DNA of 64,000 nucleotides from contig OY754332.1 of NCBI GenBank assembly GCA_963573305.1, positions 46,165,559-46,229,558 of the forward strand, given 5' to 3'. The position numbers and the translations under genes are program-made. Under the pieces are notes generated by a model, which was not told the DNA's origin, did no database searches, and saw nothing but the letters and a program-made list of their open reading frames with translations. Of this stretch, positions 35,021-47,940 are shown piece after piece. How positions within the stretch are numbered: the stretch's first letter is position 1; every line of letters starts with the position of its first letter. Origin of the DNA: Pyrrhosoma nymphula. Its lineage: Eukaryota; Arthropoda; Insecta; Odonata; Coenagrionidae.

Positions 35021-36036
35021 CTATATATACGCATGAGATATTTAGGACTTTTTATTAGAGAAAACCTAGTACTGGAAGTCCACCATTGCAGGCCTACTGT
35101 TGGCTGAAGGAAAACATTGATCTTCCTTGTGAACTCATTCCCAGAAGTCCCTAGTGGGTGGAGCAATTTCATTTTGAGTTTAAACAATCACATAGTTTCC
35201 ACTTAATAGTGGACCCCATTTTTATTTCCTGTTGTATTTTACATTATTGTTAATGCTATTATGAGAAAGGTTTCCCATGAACATGTCTGTAAATAGAAGG
35301 GAGTAGGCTCTTGGGGATTGGAGATTCAAATGAGAAGTGTGAGTGAGAAATCATCTGATTAGACGTTTGCAAAAGTAATATAGAATTGCTTATAGTATTG
35401 CTTAGAAGGTTGCAGAAAGTTTTGCTCGACTTTTCTGGGAACTAAATGAAATTTTTTTTTGCCATGATGCTGCATTTTGAAAGACTTCAAATCACTTAAG
35501 GAGAGATTGTGATGAGTTTTTGTGAGTTTCTGTCTCCCACTCCCAGCCTCAAAATAAAAGTTATGTTTTTGGAATATATTAAGCAAACAAACTTGTGGTT
35601 GAATTTCGAATTTTCGGTAGCTTGACTTGGGATAAAATTGAACTACCTGGAATGTCTGATTGATTTTGGCCAAATCCGATAGTGTTCTCACTGACTTCCT
35701 ATTTTCATTATGATTATTTAGTTTCCAAAATCAGCACTACTGGCAAGTTTTAGTTCACTCATAAAAAGCATGTGAGACATAAGCATGCTACCAGCAACTC
35801 TCAAAAAATCAGTAACCAGGAAAAGAGAGACCAGTATTTATGTAGATAGATAAGACAGATTTATTTATGATAGAACAATTAATAATTGTTTGGGTTTTGT
35901 CAAGCAAGTTATGTATTGTTGCCAAGTTGGTGTAGTGTGGATCAAGAAAAGGGATAACATAACTGGGAATTGTATTTATTTTGGAGGGGTGATGGAAGGA
36001 GAGAAAATATATGATGAATGCATATGTAGGAGCTGT

Positions 36037-36248
36037 AACGCCCAGCCACATTGACACACCGGTTCCTGTAAGATCACCGAAGTTAAGCAATGTTGGGCCC
36101 GGACAGAGGTTGGATGTGTGACCACACATACCTTCGCCGTGATGCTCTTGTCCCCAGTCCGCATATGGCAGACAGGCATGGGTTGGCACGGACCAAGACG
36201 GTCTAAGTGCCTGGGCTCCTGTCGAAGGCCCCCCTACAAAACAATCTG
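36037..36248 (+). mobile_element. 5S rRNA-derived SINE, copy 2
   Basis: Same structure as the 14.1-kb copy: CACATTGACACACCGGTTCC, GATCACCGAAGTTAAGCAA, TTGGGCCCGG, then the shared non-5S body with GGCAGACAGGCATGG and the ending AAACAATCTG. Perfect 13-bp direct repeats ATGTAGGAGCTGT flank it (36024-36036 and 36249-36261). The long minus-strand open frame across this position is just the antisense of the SINE. Confidence 0.9.
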
Positions 36249-36561
36249 ATGTAGGAGCTGTCACGATGAACAATGAGCGTTTCCCGGGTGGACAAGGTGC
36301 TACATACTGAATGTGATGGGAAATAGGTTTCTGGATTAGTCAATTTGAGAATAAAGGAGAGTAAATGAAACAAGCGTCTCTTGTAAGTGGAAGAGTGGAG
36401 AAATTGCGAAGTGAGAGTGAAGACAGAATGGAACCCATAGACTTAGGGCAAAATTGGACATCCTTTTGTTGCTTTACCAAAGGAATGTGTGACCCAGTTT
36501 AGTGTAGCAAGTTCTGTGGTGATGTGGACCATGTCGACAGCAATGTGTAAGCTGTGTAATA

Positions 36562-37530
36562 CGAGGGGGGACCCAAAAATAACGGGAATTTCGTAATAAC
36601 ATTTTTATTAAACAATATTTTCACATCAAATTTTGATCACCTTCAAAGTAATCCCCATTGACTGTAACACATTTATCTAATCGTTTCTTCCATTGTTCGA
36701 AACAGGTTTTTAATTCGCTTATTTTAATGTTCTTTAGGCCTTCCAGCGATTTTTGTTTCACCTCTTCTACAGTCCCAAAACGTTTTCCTTTCATGTCCCT
36801 TTTGAGTCTAGGAAATAAAAAGAAGTCGCAGGGGGCAAGTTTCGGTAAATAGGGAGGGTGAAAAATTGGCATCATGCCGTTTTTGGTCAAAAACTGCTTC
36901 ACAGACAGCGCGGTGTGGGCAGGTGCGTTGTCGTGGTGGAAGAACCAATCACCTGTGCGCCAAAGATCCGCCCTTTTCTTCCGGATGTTCTCCCTTAACC
37001 TCCTCAAAGCCTCTAGGTAAAATTGCTGGTTGACCGTCTGGCCCGGAGAAACAAATTTCACGTTGACAACACCTCTGCAATCGAAGAAAAAAATGAGCAT
37101 TGTCTTGATGTTACAACATTGTCGTCAGTTTTTGAAGTTGACGGGCGCCCAGAACGAGGTTGTCTTCAATCGTCATCTTTCCATTCTTGAAACGCGAAAA
37201 CCAGTCGTAGACACGTGTTTCACTTAGGGCACTATCCCCATAAGCTGTTTTAAGCATCACAAGAGTTTCTGCGGGAGTTTTCCCCAACATAAAACAAAAC
37301 TTCACAGCAGCACGTTGCTCCCGGCAGTCAGCCATTACACATTTTCGCTACAACAGAAAGAGTAGGTTTACTGAAAAAAATCCTACAGACGAACGGATGC
37401 ACTCAGAGCGACCAGGCTTCGCACACTGACTCAGGAAAAGTCATTGCTTAGAACCCTCTACTGTAGAACCCAATCCCTCACTCCGCCACCCCCCACCACG
37501 CTATTCCCGTTACTTTTGGGTCCCCCCTCG
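36562..37530 (-). mobile_element. mariner-like element, internally deleted
   Basis: Inverted ends CGAGGGGGGACCCAAAA continuing TAACGGGAAT (left), and the complement of the same with one mismatch (right), flanked by TA at 36560-36561 and 37531-37532. The 969-bp length is short for a full mariner (about 1.3 kb). The transposase runs on the minus strand in two parts, with the middle missing. Confidence 0.93.
36621..37335 (-). pseudogene. mariner transposase, deleted and frameshifted
   Basis: The N-terminal part (37111-37335) reads MADCREQRAAVKFCFMLGK, then ETRVYDWFSRFKNGK, the first helix-turn-helix of mariner transposases. A frameshift near 37160 then allows GRPSTSKTDDNV to be read. The C-terminal part (36621-37100) starts MLIFFFDCRGVVNVKFV, which follows the first catalytic Asp block, and includes HHDNAPAHTA (second catalytic Asp), LAPCDFFLFPRLKRDMKG (third, with the mariner D34D-type spacing region) and a complete C-terminus. 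About 100 residues, including the second HTH and the first catalytic Asp, are deleted. It cannot mobilise itself but could be moved in trans. Confidence 0.92.
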
Positions 37531-37532
37531 TA

Positions 37533-39604
37533 AGTGGGTGAGAAATATGCATGCAAACCTCTGGGGTCTGCTACACCCACGATCTGCTAAACAAGGCGCA
37601 GCAAAGACATGGCATTGGACCAACTTTCCATCGCTGGTGCAACCTTTCAGCACATGGATACCTGCTTGAAATACTAATGAACTCATTTTTTTAAATTCCT
37701 GTTTTGTTGATTTTAGTATAATTTGCTAAATTATCCTTATTTTTTGTTTAGTATATTACTTAATAATTATGGAATTAAAAAAGTATATGTAACTAGTTGT
37801 TTATTAAAAAACTCGTTATCTTGACAATAACACCCAACTAAGAATATCAAAGTGCCCTGTCCCACGTACTGGGGTCGTCTGTATGTGGGTCGTCTGTCTC
37901 ATAGATGATAAAATTGAGTGAAACCTAAATAGTGGTACACATAAAATTATTGATACTCAGAGAGGAAATAATTTTCACAGTTATTTGTTAATAAATGAAG
38001 CAGCCACATGGGGGTGAGATAGGGGGTCATGGTCAGAACTTCTTGATGTGAAGAAGTGAGCGGGAGTGTCCAACGAAGAAACATTTTTCTCTGAAAATTG
38101 ATCTGCATGTGAGGAAGCCCCAAGTAATCATCAAGCTACCTTCTATTCCTATATCCATTGTTGGGAGGAAATCTGTCGAAATGCAAAGTGTGCAAGTACT
38201 GTGCGCTGACCATGGATGACAATGGTGTGCAAAAAGTACTTGAGATATGTGAATGAAAATGCTGAAGTTGTGTGTGCCGTCCATGAGTGAAAAGCGGGTG
38301 CAAGAAGTGTGCAATAGCAAGAAGTGTGCAAATAACAGAGTGCACATTTTTGTCATGGTTCAGGCATACCAAATTTTCACCAGGGATGACATATTCTCAT
38401 ACCTTTATGGTTAAGGGAGGTCAGTTTTCCTGGGTCGCCTGTGGTTTTAGGTGAGATTATCTTGATGAGTATTTGGCAGGGGTGTTTGTACAACTGCCTT
38501 TGGTTTTCTGTTCATAATAAGATGATGAGTGCAAAGCTGTTGTGTTATGCTACATCTGAATTTTTGGGGTCCTCTATTCTTTGTGCCGTCATGATCTCGA
38601 ATTGAGCTTGAAAAAAAAGTATTGAAGTCCATCAGGCCTAATGGTCATGTCTCTTAATTTATCTGGATACTGTAATCTGCTACATTGGTAGGAGGTAAAA
38701 TAATTTATATCATGTCAAAAGTGAGCTTAGGTCCCCTGTAGCTATCTTAAAGGTTTAATCTTGCTAGACACACATTAACCTTTATCTTACTGATTTAAAT
38801 TCCCTCTGCTAGCTCTCCCGGCCGGATTTTATTTTAATTTAAAGGTAAACAGTCACATCTAGCTTACATCATAATGCATGCATGGCCATAGGACCCCTCA
38901 TCCTAGCCTGCATTTAAATGCACGTTAGTCCTTTAAAGTTTAATTAATGAGGAGGAGAATATGCTCCATAGTGTTTATTAATTTGCTGAAATAAGTCTCA
39001 ATGCACCAGGTCCTTGATCAGCATATTTAGAGATGGTACCAAAAGTTAACCACATATTTCGATTGGAGCCCGGTGAGCCTCAGTCCATCCCAGTTTATCA
39101 CATATATGTGTCTTCGTTCAATTTATGACTCGACTCCTGATTTAACAGGAAAAGTTCATAAATAAATGAGCTGGAGATGTTTGTTATCTTGCAAGAGCCA
39201 ATTGACCGATGTTTAATGGAGTGGTGTTGGAAGTTTCCTCATCGATATTGGTGAATTATTAATTTTAAATGATCTTTCATCCAAAGAGAAAGAGTTCATC
39301 AGCTTATTTTAATTTGTATACAAAGTGGACCAATAAATCCCCTGCTAAATTTATTCACAACGTTAAAGACTGATCAGACATCATGTGTGAGAAATGCTGG
39401 TGTTCAAAGAAAGTTAGGATTCTTTTCTGTGTGTGTTACTACGCTTATACCTCGTGAACTCTTAAAAGTGGATTGAGGGACTTGGTCCTGGCTAAAGGTT
39501 TTGAATGAACAATTTTTGAGTTTATAATTTCTAGCTTTGTGTTTTATCTGGTGATTGATATTGATAAGTGTTCCTTACATTGTGCATGGCGTGTGTATTT
39601 GCAG
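37533..39604. other. intron before terminal exon 5
   Basis: AT-rich, with G/T-rich repeats such as AAGAAGTGTGCAA near 38290-38330 that create several minus-strand open frames (38033-38372). No element or exon recognised. Confidence 0.4.
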
Positions 39605-39993
39605 ATGGTGGCAGAGGGGAAGTACCACCACCATGCTATAAAGAGGAGTCAGAAAGCCTAGTTAACAACCATCTCCCAGGTCCTTCTCCTCATGGTGCTC
39701 CACAGTCATTGGCATGTGCAGTGGAAGGTGTGACTGCTCTTGCCCGTGAACTTAGTGCAGCTGCACTTGCTATGGGAATGCATCAATGCGAAGACTGCAG
39801 GAATAGATTTTCACACAGGGAGTCTTTGGCGCATCATCGTCTCACCCACCAATGCAAAATACGGTGTTCTCTTTGTCGAAATGCTTTCTCGAGCATGTGC
39901 GATGTGATAAGGCACATGAAAAATGTTCACGGGTTAAGAGCTGAAATGGCGGAGGAGCAATGGCAGCAACATTTAGCCACTAGGAGAGGATAA
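39605..39993 (+). CDS. alternative terminal exon 5, divergent zinc-finger pair
   Basis: The acceptor GTGTATTTGCAG ends at 39604; the first two bases (AT) complete a GAT Asp codon, the same phase as the other terminal exons. It encodes 128 residues. A Pro/Ser/Glu linker and an Ala/Leu-rich helix-like stretch (LARELSAAALAMGMH) come first. Then two standard fingers follow: CEDCRNRFSHRESLAHHRLTH (C-x2-C-x12-H-x3-H) and CSLCRNAFSSMCDVIRHMKNVH (C-x2-C-x12-H-x4-H). A basic tail ends HLATRRG and TAA. Both fingers have conventional spacing, unlike the short first fingers of exons 1-4, so this isoform should bind different DNA. It is the last candidate exon recognised before the convergent Swip-1 gene. 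Confidence 0.82.
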
Positions 39994-41205
39994 AATAGAC
40001 CTGGAAGTGAGATAATCATATAAGCGCCAAGAAGTGTTCTTAAATTTATCTGCAATTGTGGAGTATCTTAAATTTCTGTGTGATGGTTTAAAAATTTTAC
40101 TGTAATGTGAGGTGAGTTAAAATGCTTGTGACCTTTACTTTCACCATTCCCTTTTGCATGATAGTGTCATGGTCAGCTTTACTTTCCCCTATAGCTACAT
40201 ATCATCAAACATGCTGCATCAAACTTGTGAGCATGTTATGCCATACTTGCTGGACAGTTGTTATGTCATACTTGCTCCAAAAATTTGATTTGTCACAGCA
40301 GCGGCAAAATTGTGTTATACTTGGTCAAATTTATTGTCTAACACATCACATCTGCCATGCAGTGCCTACCACAAAATTGTTCCATCCTTCTTGCAACATA
40401 CATAAAACCCAACCATAATTGCCCATTTCCTCACCAACTTACTGTATCAAACCCAACGAAATGCTGCAATATAAACAATGTAAGTGTGATGTACAGATAC
40501 AGAAATGTATGTCCTTTTGGTCCTCGTAATCTGGAAAATATCATGTATGATTCCTGTAATTTAGAGGTAGGCTCTCCTAAGCTACTATTTCAAAGCCATT
40601 CCCAAAAATTTACATGTCATGAAGTTATGTCAAAACTATTGTTTATCCTTTAGAGAGAAACTTTCCCAAAACTATATCAGTAAGTGATGGGTCACCCAGT
40701 ACTCAATAGAGTATCAATGATAAAGAATAAGTGAGAATCTTCTGTTTTATTTTTCTTGGTAATCTAGAAATGGCTTTGAATAGTACTTAGAGACTTATTT
40801 ATTAAAGGTTGTGGTCAAATGACCAATTTGAAACTTCGAGCAGTCTATATTCCTTTTGACTGTGCTTAGGGCAAGATTTTATGTGGTGTCAATATCACCC
40901 CTACCCACTGCTGTTTCCCAAGATGGGAGTTAATAACAAAATTTTGCAATGTGAGATGATAAGTTCTTATTAGTATAAAATGGTAATTCTACAGGGTTAT
41001 TAACCATATTCTAAATTTCCTGTTGGAAGTGATCAGTAACCTGTTGGGAATTGAAATTTCCCATCAGAAATGAACATTTCCCATAGGAAACGAAATTTTA
41101 CTCTAGGAAATGAAATTTTCTGGCTGGAAATGAACATGAAATAATATTATTGTTAATGTTATAATGTTAATTTCGAAGTCAAGCGTAGTTTTTACTACTA
41201 CTTTA
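39994..41205. other. 3' flank of terminal exon 5
   Basis: Probable 3' UTR and intergenic sequence. A cluster of short degenerate repeats based on GGAAATGAAATTT/CCCAT occurs around 41030-41130. No other feature recognised. Confidence 0.4.
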
Positions 41206-41480
41206 CAATGGCGGCGGGGTTGCGTCCTCGCCTGCTAACCCAAAGGTCTCGGGTTCGAATCCCGCCTGGGGAGGATTTTTCAACTTCCCAGGACATGGTT
41301 GTTTGTGCTTGTCCATTGTTGATCGTTAAAGTATCCCGTATCGTATTTATACGTAAGCTAGCTATCCGAGTGCAGCTGTATCGCCGGGTAAAAGTAAACC
41401 GTATATATTCCCACTCCCGAGGCTGTATCCTTAACGAAGACCAGAAGAATTACCAACCAAGAGATTTTTAAATGCGCACA
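41206..41480 (+). mobile_element. tRNA-derived SINE, family 1, second copy
   Basis: Head GGCGGGGTTGCGTCCTCGCC, then CTAACCCAAAGGTCTCGG and the B box GGTTCGAATCCCGCCTGGGG, almost the same as the copy at 8131. The body after the head (41282 on) differs from the first copy, so only the head is confidently shared; the 3' end is uncertain. Confidence 0.65.
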
Positions 41481-44400
41481 GGTCGCATAAACCTTGTGTT
41501 ACATGTATTTATCACGTATACCTAATGCCTATTTTAACTTAATATATGGTTCCTTTGAAGCCATAACCGCATAAATAGGTACCCATTTAGTAAATATTTT
41601 CTGTGCTCATCCTTTGTTTTTATTTTCGTGAAATATATTTTAATAACATATATATAGCAACGTGTTTAGCCTAGCAACACGTGTTCAAACTCCAAGAAGA
41701 CTACCTCTTCGCCAGGCAGCTTCTTGGTGATTTTCAGCGACAGATACCTACTTGTTGACAGGGCTTAATTTCTGACTGACTTGTCCGGAGCGCTGCTGGT
41801 GTCTCTGGCTTCTTCATCTTCTCTCAGCGTATTCAATCAAGCTGGGGGGTATTCCAGACCCTCCGGTGCTTCAGAGCTCTGAGACTTCTAAACTTAAAAA
41901 TTAAGCCGTGATCGTTGATGTGTAATTGCCTCTAATTTGGACGTTATGAAACAGTGGTATTTACTAAACATGCCTAGACTTCGAACGAAAAAAGATTACA
42001 TTTTGCCGGACCTCCGGGAGGCGCGAAACAGTCGTTTCTCGTTTTGGAAAACTTGTTTTGCTATTAGTATTAAGTTTGGAAATATCGGTTAAGTAATAGT
42101 TAAAAACCCTATAATCTACTTCGTTTTTAAAATTTTGTGCTTATTGAATGAGTGTGTGAGCTTCTAAACTGGCCTGAAATTGACCTACGGATGAGAGGGA
42201 CGAAAAATGGGCTGTCTTTCTTCTCCAACCGCAATAGTACATGCCAGGTAAAAGTTCATCGCATTTTATTACTTATCTTGTGTTAACTTGTTTCGTGAGT
42301 TTAATCGCATATATATTACTCAATTTTTGAACCCCTTCCCGTTGTTCAATCTTTCCCAAATTTTGCATACATGATTAATTTTGATGACAAAATCTTGGTA
42401 ATTTTTTTCGAATTTTTCACGTTGTCAGATTTAATATTTTTTATTTTGATCTAAGACAGGAGTAGTAGCGGAATTTAAAAAAGCTAAAGAAAATTTCAAT
42501 GATTGTTAAATTAATAAAAGTGTGAAACTAAAAAGTATAAAATAAAAATATTCAAAAACACTTTTTAAAAACTGGTCTTATTTCAAAATGCACTAAAAAG
42601 TAAAAAATGAAAATGCACTAAAAGGAGAAAATAAATTTTAGATTGAAGATTACAAAGTTAAGAGACCTTCTATTCCAAATATATAAATACAATAAAGTTG
42701 AAAGTGAAAATGAATATTTGTTTACTTTATCTGTGCAATTCGTCGATGATTATGAGGCAAGAACGTATAATCGTAAGTCTAATTGATCATCTAGTTGATA
42801 ATCATGATTATAAGACCAGGGTGCTCAAATTCAGCTTAGAAAATTACTTTGCAGGCTCAAATTCAACTTATTAAATTACTTTGCCCCTGGTCTGATAATG
42901 ATGATACAATAGCCAATGAAGTCCTGCTAAGCATGTCCTGGCTTGTCAGCAGGTGCTCTAAGTTGGGAGTGTGTAATGAGTGGTAATGGTCTGTCGGAGA
43001 GAGTAATGGAGGGGAGAATGTTGGGTAAGAAGTAGTGGAAAACGGGATTTTATGTGTCATGAGAGGGTTGGAGAGAGAGATAGTAAAGACATTTTGTGTT
43101 TCGTGACAGTTTTGGATTAGAATTCATCGATAATTTTGGCGATGTGGTGTGAGGTGGGAACTGCCCTGGAACCTATTATGTTGACATCTATGACAACAAA
43201 TACCCATGATAATAGTGGGATGTATCCCTTCCTCAAGCTATCCCTTACGAAGTCTTAATCGTAATTGGGTATCATTTTTCTGACCGAATTTCAACAGGGA
43301 AGATCGAAATACACTCCAGAACCCACGGAAGGGAGTCCTCCGGCCTTCCTTCACTCCCTTTGGTCACTCGACCTGACTTATTGTTAGACCCTACACGACG
43401 CCTATATCACTTGGACAGCTCTCACTTTGAACTGAAGAAGGCCGCTGGAATAGAAAAAATGAATCCCCCTTAATCATTATTCATTCTTATCCACGTGGCC
43501 CCGCAGTTTTTTTCATTTGATTTTTTCCCTTAGTTAGTGGTATCTCCCTTCCCCTCCCCTTAGGTAGTGTAATATCCCTTTCCATTTTTCCTCGATGCTA
43601 TTTATTTGTTTTGCGTGAGAATTGAAATCTCCTCACTCCAAATTAAATTTCCTTTAAGGACATTATTTGACTTCTTATAGTTTTGTAGTCAGGGTTAACT
43701 TTTCCGTGGGATAGATTCTCTTAGAGTGAGGCGAGGATGATTTTACTTCATGTTGACACCCGAGGGAATTTGACTGATTAATGTTGACCAAGTTTTGGAA
43801 TTACTTTAGAAGTTATGGTTGTTTTGGAGGAATTAGGTGCCTGATTAGAAATACCTTCATTAATTAGATGACCCAGGTTAAGATAGTAATTGGAGAATTG
43901 CAATGGGTTGCAGCAAGATGGGGTAGGAGGTCCTTTTCATTTTAAATATGCGCTTCGAGAAAATGGTAGTGGATGCACGGAAATATATGGAGGTTTATGG
44001 AGGTAGTAACAGTTGGTGAGTAGCTTATTAAATAAGTATCATTTGTGTACGTGAGTGAAATTTGTGATATTGAGAGATTTTCGGGATTTAGTGTGAAAAG
44101 TGAGGGATGGGGAACTATCATTAGAAGACAAAGATAATCAAAGTCTCCATAAGTAGAAATGCTGAAACAAATATAAGTTTGGAATGGCATAAAATTGAGC
44201 TGGTGGAACAGTTCTTATATTTATGGAGTATCTAGGATAAGATAGATATTAAGGGCATAAGGTGTAACGTAAGTGGTTTGAAGCGGACGCGGTATCGCCT
44301 GTCGTTTCTCCCTTTTTCATAAAGCTCGCGAATGTAGGAGGGTGTATAAAATGAACTGGCCTTGGTCAATTGGAGCTGGTTCGTTGCTCGTGTTTTCGGA

Positions 44401-47400
44401 GATAACATTAACATAGTGGGTTTGAGTATTCGAGGGTTTTTTTGCCACCTTACTTCCTACTCTCCTCCTTCCCCCCTGTTCGTTTTTCCCATTTCCAACA
44501 TTTTTCCTCACCTTGTTCCCCTTCCCCCCGTAATTCTCGGTGATGAAGCTCGGTGCTTGAGAGTACAGTTATTCTGAGGGAATTACGGAGCAACCCGATT
44601 CCTATATGCACAAATATACATCTTTCCCCTCATGTTCCGAGTGCTGACGGAATCCCCTACCTATTTCTCCCCTGTCCTTCCCTTAGTCCCTTTCACCTGC
44701 ACTGGCGCCTCACAATTTCTCCTCTGGTATTCGATCCTCGACCGATCTGCTGAGCAAACGCGAGGCCACATCCCAAAGGTGCAGAATCGTACTTTCCATG
44801 GAAGAATTTGCCTTGTGAATTGAAGTGGGAACTCTGAGCAAAGACAAAATATTGGTTTAAAGTTTAGTATGGAGGGTAGCATGGCATTGCACGGAAAATT
44901 GGTCGATGTTTGAAGAGCTTTTGAGATATGGGTGGTAATGAGAGTGGAGGGGATAAAGTGGGGGACTAGGAAGACGAACAAGGAAGTCTTACATGTGACC
45001 GTAGAGAGAGGAAGTTAGTGGCGGAATTTTTCAGGAGGTGGAGGAAATGGATGGAGGGTGTATTGAGATGTAACTGCGTTATGAAATGAGGATTAGGGGT
45101 GGAAGTTATGTAGGCACAGAAGATGAAGGATTTAAAATATTTTGTACAATGTGAGAGGATGTAAAAGGTATGAAGGGGTTAAAAGAGATTTAACGGAGGG
45201 AAAATATGCATTTCGTTTGAGAACGTATATTGTCCAAAATCCAACCAATTGGTAGTATGCCTCATAATGATAAAAAACAGCGTAACTTTCGTTTTACGCT
45301 GGTGAAAGGACTACCTAAAATGGGGAGAAAGTTGAGGGAAGTGTGCATACATTAGGTAAAAAAATTATTACTTAAACGTTATGGTATGACTATGCATTAA
45401 AAAATATGACATGTATTTAATATGTCCAATCAGTCGAGCGAAGGAAGTTGATATTTAGGCTAATTGTCATTGAAGTAACATTTTATTCTTTGTAGATGTG
45501 GCAGTAGGGTGGTCCTTATTTAAAGGCAAAGATTTTTTTCGTGAATTTATTTTGATGTGTCCCCTAAATTAGTTACATTCGGTTACAAAATAAAGTTTGT
45601 AAAATATTATCGTAATCGGATACGTACAAAGGATAATTAGATGTAGAAAAATAATATTATTTAAAGTTTAGGAGAAACTTCCCGGAAGAAAGCATCAATT
45701 GACTAAATAATTTAAATGGAAGATAAACGCATTTTTAATTTCTTCTAATGACGCTAACCAACCTCTATGTAGCGTTTACTGAAACGGAGCTGAATTAGAT
45801 AAGCATTGAGCGGGACAGACAACGACTTTTAACGGATAATAATGCTACCTCCAATCATTAGCTAATAAGTAGTGGATAGGTTGGCTGTTATACGTGAGTT
45901 TAGGGGAACTGGACATCTTGAGGTTCTGATAATACATTTTGGACTTGGGAAAGACGAAGGCATTGCCATGCATTGGGCAGTGGAAGAATGGTACCTCATT
46001 GAGATATTTCAAGCATAATGCTCCAATGTGACAGTAGCAAACATAGGGAAAATGAATGCCGCGTACATTTTACTAGCACAGCAGCTAAAAGTGGATATTC
46101 TGATTTAACCGTACGTCACGTTTCTGAAAACATCTCACGCCGTCTTCGACGAAATGTTTCAGAGAACCTTTCGTGTAAAATGTTATTCTCCTCCAATGGT
46201 TTCATGACTCAAATAAATAGGGTAGTTTTCAACCCTGGTTATACCACACTGGCTATCTGGGGAATAGCTACTGTAGGCCTCCGGGATATTCTACCTTATG
46301 AGCTTTAGCACTAGGAAATTGGGAAGATCATCCTTTATGAGACTACCGAGAATTCCTTGAGGTAACTGTAATATTACTGAGTGGAGTGCCTCTTCGGGGT
46401 GTATCATAACGCGTTACCAATGCATAAGTTCACGCAAATTGGTTGCTTAATACTACAGCAAAGGGTTTCTTTATCGTAAGAACTTTCCCTCACCTACAGA
46501 GGAAGAAATTAATTCGTGACTCGCGTATGTGTGAAGTATGCTTACTTGAAGGCTTGGAAAACGATGTCAAATACCATTCCGACACTTCGCCGAGATTTGA
46601 TATTATTAAAAAAAATACAGGTAGACCAATAATGTAATAGTTTGTTAGGCACTGAACAAATCTCAAAACGATAGAAGGTAGAAGAAGCCTAGGAATTATG
46701 CAGCACCGATAATTCCAAGGAGCGAATTAAATGATCGCTTATGTTCCTAAAAGACACGGACAGCTTCATTTATAAGAAAAATAAAATCTTCATTTATCAG
46801 TAAATAAAAATGTTTTCTAAAAGATTAAAAATTTCAATGACATTTCTGTCATATAAACCAGTTGAGTAGAAGAGTGGCCGGGCATAAAGAGGAGATAAGT
46901 TCGTCAAACAACTGAAAATTGTCATAAATTCTGCTGAAAGAAGAATGGAATTGATGGAGAAGTTTTTTTAATTATGAATAAAAATTATATTCACACACGA
47001 TTTTTTGAAAGCAGTGTCTGATTACCAATGTTAATTTCCAGACTGCTTTGGAGCAACACCTCGGTAAAATGCCGGGGAAATCAGATAAATAATGAGTTAT
47101 TTAACTGATTTCCCCCAATCGGTGAAATGCAATACTTTCTCTCTTATCTATAACTGTTACTAGCATAGAAGGGCATATATGCAAAGTTTCACGCAAGTCT
47201 GTGCATAGACAAAAATAGCTCTAACCGCCTCAAATCCTCCTCCGGTGAGTGGTTGTATTGCCGGGAGGTGTAGTTATTCCCTCGACCAAAATCGAATAAT
47301 TTAAAATCGCAAGCAATTAAAATTTCTTTAGAATTATTTTTATTTATTTTTACCATTACTTTTAAATTTGCAGAATATTTAGTTAATTCATTGACTGTTA

Positions 47401-47940
47401 GAAGACGCAATGCGACACGTGGCAACGGAATTGATAAAAGAGTCGAGCGTTGGCGCGTGAGGACGCGCCCCGCGACTTGGGTGGCTTTCACCCGATCTCG
47501 GGGCTGCATCTTGGGAACTATCAGGCAGAAATGAAAAATGTTCGAAAACAAACATATCAAGTGTCTGAAAAGTTGTTGGTAATGGCAGGAAATCAATAAT
47601 AAACACCGGAAAACGGCCAAAAATTGCGACTTTTTTCCCCAAAGTTTTGAGTGCTACTCGGGACTTCTTTCCATACCCGATTTTAATAATGTTTTTTGAA
47701 CAATTTTATTTCCAACCAAACAACACATTTAGTGGGTTTCCCCCAAAAAAATGCATTTCCAAAATAAGTATCGCCCTAGTGTGACGATGAGGATCGTGGC
47801 AAAGTTCTTCGATGCGCCTCGAATGAGGATTGAATGCTCCCAAGCTTCGCGCGTAGTACAGGAGTGAACCCAATTAGTGGAGTAAGTGGCTGCAGCAAAT
47901 GACCTCTTACACCAGGCACACCGCATTTTCTTCATAATTT
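41481..47940. other. intergenic, mostly unassigned
   Basis: No gene recognised over 6.4 kb. One small structure is at 42801-42905: GACCAGGG and its complement enclose two tandem ~32-bp units sharing GCTCAAATTCA and AAATTACTTTGC. Open frames at 43942-44190, 44661-44981 and 47189-47620 (minus) and 46018-46308 (plus) show no domain and no splice or codon pattern that supports coding. Confidence 0.4.

Noticed and set aside
35809..36273. 154-residue minus-strand open frame
   Set aside because: Mostly the antisense of the 5S-derived SINE. A similar frame occurs opposite the other copy at 14161-14445.
47189..47620. 143-residue minus-strand open frame as a gene
   Set aside because: No recognisable domain or splice context, and two overlapping frames are open in the same GC-richer stretch.
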